From a virus: DNA of 33,967 bases. The stretch covers positions 1 through 33,967 of the IMG/VR virus record IMGVR_UViG_3300034789_000823. The stretch is one strand, 5' to 3'. The notes beneath the pieces were generated by a model. That model did not search any database and had not been told where the DNA came from. It worked only from the letters and a program-made list of their open reading frames with translations. Both the position numbers and the translations under genes were made by a program. Of the stretch, positions 24,001 through 30,000 are shown piece after piece (position 1 is the stretch's first letter; each line of letters opens with the position of its first letter).

Positions 24001-27000
24001 TATAACCAGTAGTATCGTCAGTTCTACTATATGCAACATTTAGTTCACCAAAGATATCAATTACACTTCTATTCACCATCTGAATACTATTTCCAGTAGG
24101 TGCTGCATAACGATAATTCCAAATTAAAGAACCATCGGTATCAAACTTACCAACCCAGAAACCATCTTTAGTTGTATTATTAGATTTAAGTCTAGTGGTA
24201 GAAACGACATATAATTCGTTGAATTCATCTACAACCAGACTAGTATCTAAGAATGAATAAATGCTATTACCAATTTCTTTAGTCCAATCAACTGTAATAA
24301 TAGAAGTACCAATAGTTGCTTTACCCAGAGAAATTTTAATATCGGTAGCACTAGAATTATCCGCAACTTCCATGATGAAGTATACAGAATCACCAAGAAC
24401 AACTAAATCAGTAAGTTTTTCAGATCCAGATGCAGTTGCAATCTTCCTCTTAGCTGCAAAACCACCAGTGCTATCAATACTAGCGATAAAAGCATCAAAA
24501 GGATTTGAAGAGTTGGTATTAGTGTAACCACCAATAATGAAACGAGAATCAGAATATGCCTTAATAGAAGTTACATAGTCTGCTCTAGTAGAACCAGAAA
24601 TACCCGCATATCCTTTTTGGAAATCTAAAGTTGCACTAAGACCATCTTCTGATTGAGTATATTTTGCAAGGAAAACATCTGGGTTGTACACCGCAAGAAT
24701 CGATGCATTGGGTTTATTCTCACCAACTAACCAAATAGCATCTCCTCTAACATCCATACGGATGAATTCTGTGTATGTTTCACCAACTTGACTTTCTAAA
24801 CTCTTTTCCCACTCTTTAATACCAAGTTCGGAGAATTTAGCAACAAATGCAACTTCATTGTTGTTTGCATCGAGAGTTTTACCACAAACATACAGTTCTT
24901 TATCACTATTGATATAAGAATCATTAATTTTTACATAATTTTGATTTGAAAGCAGAGAAACATAATAATCTGCTTTTTTAAAGATTTGAGGATGACTAAT
25001 AATAACTCTGGGATCTTTAGTATATGAAGAACCAGAATTTACAATGTTAACTTGTTCAATCGATCCGACTTGACTTACAACTGCTTGTAAAGAAGCAGAG
25101 TTACCATCACCATCAATTTTGATTGTAGGGGGAATTTCATCATCATAACCAGAACCTGTCTGATTGATGATAATTTCTTCAATACCTTTTAATTGTCTTA
25201 CTACAAACTGTTTATTGGTAGACTCCATGACAGGAGTGTAATCAACAAAAATTTCATCTCCAGTAACAATATTGTGAGGTGAAGAAGTTGATAAAACACC
25301 GTAGTAAGTATCTTCAATGTTTTCAAATGTATATGAAGATACTGTCTCACCAGTAACTTTAGAAACTCTAGCAGAAACACCCGTTCCATCAGTTCCAGCA
25401 TTATCAAAGATAATGATATCATCAACCTGATAACTTGTTCCTGGATCTTCAATTGTAAATCCAGTTACAGCAGCATCTTCAAACTTAGTGATCGTTTCAA
25501 CTTCAATATCAACCTTAGAGTCAAGTCTTACTGAAGGGAAGTAATCAAAGAGTTGTAAAGGAGACTCCTCAAAAATTTGATCGGGATCATCAATTTCATC
25601 TTGACTGATAATACCATCGCGATTTTCATCCTCAACTTCAAAAAGGAGAACATCACCATTTTCAAGTGTCAGAGCGTTAGTAGACGCATTAGGAGCACGT
25701 TCAACATCAATATCTACGTTCTCATAAGGATCTCTAAATCTAACAACACCAGATGGAATATTTTGCTGAATTGCATTTTCATCAAGATTCCATATATCAA
25801 CAACCGAGTTATAGCTTGGTCCAATTACATATGGGAAAACAGGATTACCATCTTCTGTAGCGTCAACAGTAACAAAATAGCAATATCTGCCCTCAGCAAA
25901 CTCTGGAGTTTTACAGAAACGTCCATTATATTGATCTAAATCACCAGAACCAAAAATGTACTCATAGTCTTCTACAAATTTGCCAGCGATTTCATCATTT
26001 AAAGAAGGACCAGCAGTTCTCTTAGGATATGGATTAGTAATTTCATCATAAACTAATTCAGTCTTCAGAGAGTAAGAACTATTCAATCTAGCAATAGAAG
26101 AAGACTGATTAGTTGGGTCAGAATAACCATAAGGACCATAGATGGGATTACCATCATACGCCCAACCAATAATAGGTGAGTGATCTAATTGAGTCTCTTG
26201 TTCTTTAATTTGAGAAAGATTATTTACAAATAAATTATCGCCAAGAATATATCTTAATCTTTGAGGATTGGATAAGTGTGCATATTCACCACCATACTGA
26301 TTATTAAGACCTGCAAATACAGAACCCTTTGCAGTATCAAATGTAGTGGTTTCTTGTAAGTTATAAGTCCACTGGAAAACATTTGCTGTGAATTTAGCAT
26401 CTTGACCAATAGAATTCAGGTTAATAATAGTAGTTCCCTGAATATAATTAATACCTCTGTTTAAAATTTCAATTCCAGTAACTCTACCAGCATTTTCACC
26501 ATCAGTATCAATTGTTGCACGAGCAACCGCACCAAAACCATCACCTTGAATTGTTACTTCAGGTGCAGTGGTATAACCTTGACCTGCAGAAATAATAGCG
26601 ATCGAAATAATACGACCGTTTTGAACAATTGCTTGAGCAACTGCACCTGCACCAGAACTCAAAGTAACATCTGGAGTAGATGTGTAAGATGCACCACCAC
26701 TAGTAACACCAATAGATTTAATAGGACCACGAACAGATGCAGTTGCTGTAGCACCTGTACCGCCGCCACCAACAATAGTGATAGAGGGTTGAGATGTATA
26801 TCCAGTTCCTCCAGAATTCATCAAGACCCGAGAAACTACACCTTTGGTTACAATAGCAGTTGCTGCTGCACCAGAACCACCTCCACCAACAATAGAAACG
26901 AGAGGAGAAGAAGTATATCCAGATCCACCATCGTCAACTACAATTTCAGTAATAGATCCATCAACAACAACACTTGCAGATGCACCACTACCACCACCAT

Positions 27001-30000
27001 TAGCAATAGTAATTACTGGTGGTGAAGCAGCATCATAGTCCTGTCCAGCATTATCAATACTAATACTAGTAACAGGTCCAAAAGTTTTCTTAACTGTAGA
27101 TTTGTAAGACCAAATTGATACACCATTAACCCAAGTTCCAATAGAACCAGGATTAATCAAGTCTTTTGTCGAAATAGTATTTGGAAGCAGAGGGAATCTG
27201 TTCAGTTTTCTCTGGTTGCCAGGAAGCAATGCAGAACCTGGAAAAGGACCAATGTTGTAGTTGGGAATACCAGTAGACGCAACATAAACATAATTGTCGT
27301 TAAAGAACGAGTTTTGAATATTGGTTGTATAAGGTCCAATACTATTTGCAATGGCAGTATTCTCAGACTTACCTTTGTTAAGGTCAACTGAAACAAGGAT
27401 ATTGCCCTGAGGTGTAACTTCAGCAGGTTGTGGTAATTGATACTGGAATACAGTTGCACTATCTCTAGAAGTTACTAAAAATGATCCATTATAAAGAATG
27501 GGATTTGCACCGTAGACAGTAACTTGATCACCAACCAAAAGACCATGAGGATTTTCACATGTAACTGTAGCAAATTGATTATTAACACCACCATAGGTAA
27601 TACTGGTGACTGTAACTAATTTTTTAACATTATACAACCAAGTAGTCAATTCAGGTTTAATTGAAGTACCACCTAATTTGGAAACAGTCAGTTTATCACC
27701 AGCAAGGTAATATGAACCAGTATCAGTTAGAGTTGTTTGTTGAGCATCAACAATACCAACAATATTCATTACTACTTCTTGAGAAGTTCCTTTGTTGACA
27801 TATACAACTAAGTTTGATGTAACTTCTGTAGCAGAATCCCAATCTTCAACAACATCGTTTACAGAACGAGTACACTCAATAAACTGGTTAAGAGATTTTT
27901 CTTTATATTGAACAACTTCTGCTCCACCAATAATAAATTCACCGTTTCTTTCTGGCCAACCAATTGTGGAGTCAACAGTAATAATACTGTTATCTGTGCC
28001 GAGAGGTTCCGCTAATTTTGTCTTATAAGGAACTGTAAATACACCTTGAATAGTTTCTTCTGAAAGAACTAATTCAAAAATTTCTAAATTGGATGTTTTA
28101 ATGGAAATATAATTTTCAATCAAAGCACTTGCTGCTTTTACATTAGTATCAGCAATACTTTCTTCCTGTGTTAACAGACCATCTTTAATATTTCTAGGAT
28201 CACCACTAACTAAAGTTGCACGCAAAATAGTATCAATAGACCAAGTTGCCGCAGAAGGTTTTGTGATCTGATCTTTTGGATATGAAATAGTGACTTCTTC
28301 ACCATAAAGAAGTTTAAACAAGTATGCAACGCTGTAAGAAGTACCTTTTGTAGAGTAAAAATCTTTTACAGACTTAATTGCTGTACGAACGTCAATCTTC
28401 GTATAGTCTAATTCAGGAACATCTGGCAAGAATTGTTCCGTATATTTGTCAAGAAGTCTCTTAACAAAGAGAGCATCAAGACATTTTACTTGAGAGTCTA
28501 CGGAAGCTGTTGCTGCAGTAGTATTATTAGAGAAAATTGCATTACCACTTTCAGTATATCCAGTGATTCCACTTGCCGCTCTAGCGCACCCATTAAATGC
28601 TGCTTTCTTATACCCTTTACCACTTTTATTTACTTTAAAACCAGTAACTTCATTCAGACCTGGTTCAACAGATGCTCTTGCTTGAGGGGGACTTTGAATT
28701 ACAACAGTAGGAGGATTTGCAGAAGAATATCCAGAACCAAAATTGCTGATGTTAATATCAGTAATCTTACCATTAAAAATAGCAGCAGATGCGGTTGCAC
28801 CTGTTCCATTTCCTGCAGGATCAACAATATAGACGGAAGGAATATCCTCATATCCGCTACCACCATCTAATAGTTCCACACTGACAACACGTCCATCAGC
28901 GTCAACCAAAGTTTCTAAGACTTGAGCGCCAACTGGATCAATAATAGCAACTCTAGGTGTAGAAGTATAACCTTGTCCAGCATTTAAGATAGTAATACTA
29001 GTAACCTTTCCGTCAGTTATATTCGCTCTCAGTGCCGCTCTAATGCCGTCTGCACCCAAAGGTTCATCAATGTATACCAGAGGAGCAGTTGTATACCCCT
29101 GACCGCCATCTGTGACAGGAATAGTTCCGCTTAATGATCCACTAATAATAGTTGCAGAACCAAGTTTAGCGCCACCTGGTTGTTTGAAAGTGATTCTAGG
29201 ATTAAAAGTATATCCACTACCCGAACCAATGATCTCAACATCAGTAACAGAACCGTTAGTTACAGTTGCCTTTAGAGTTGCAGGTGTAGAACCTGCGGCA
29301 GTAGGTGACTGAATTTCTACAGTTGGAGGGTTGGTATCACTATAACCCTTACCACCATCAAGAAGTACAGCGTTTTTAATTCCGTTAACTAAAGCAGTTG
29401 CGGATGCACCTGCGCCAGTTTCTCCCTGAATACTGACTTGAGGCGGATATTCATATCTGTATGCCGCACCAGTTTTATTAATCGAGATGTCAGAAAGTTG
29501 TCCATCGTTATTAACACGGGCATATCCAAGAGCACCCGCGCCAAAACTAGGAATAGGTGCCTCAATTGAATACAGAGACAGGAATCTACCATTTAAAGGA
29601 GGAACTTCAAAAATGAAAATATCACCATCAATAAAATAGTCTACTCTAGGGATAAGCAGTTTATTGTCATAAACCGCAAGAACATATTCATCAACAATAG
29701 GACTATAAGATTCACCATTACGAGTGATCTTAAATTCCGTTACGCCCTCACCAAAAGAACCTGAAATATTATCGAGTGCAAGAATATTACTATCAATGAA
29801 ACCACCAAGATAGAAAATACTGGTTTCAGATACATCATCACCCGTTTCCTTGGTTCTAGGAGCAGTTGTGAAGACAATATCAGTACCATCAACTGTATAA
29901 TCAAGATTAGGAATTAAGACCTTACCATAGGTCTCTACAATTAAATGCTGTGCAGAAGGTGCAGGAATTGGTGTAGATTGAGAAGTAAGAGGGAATCTAA

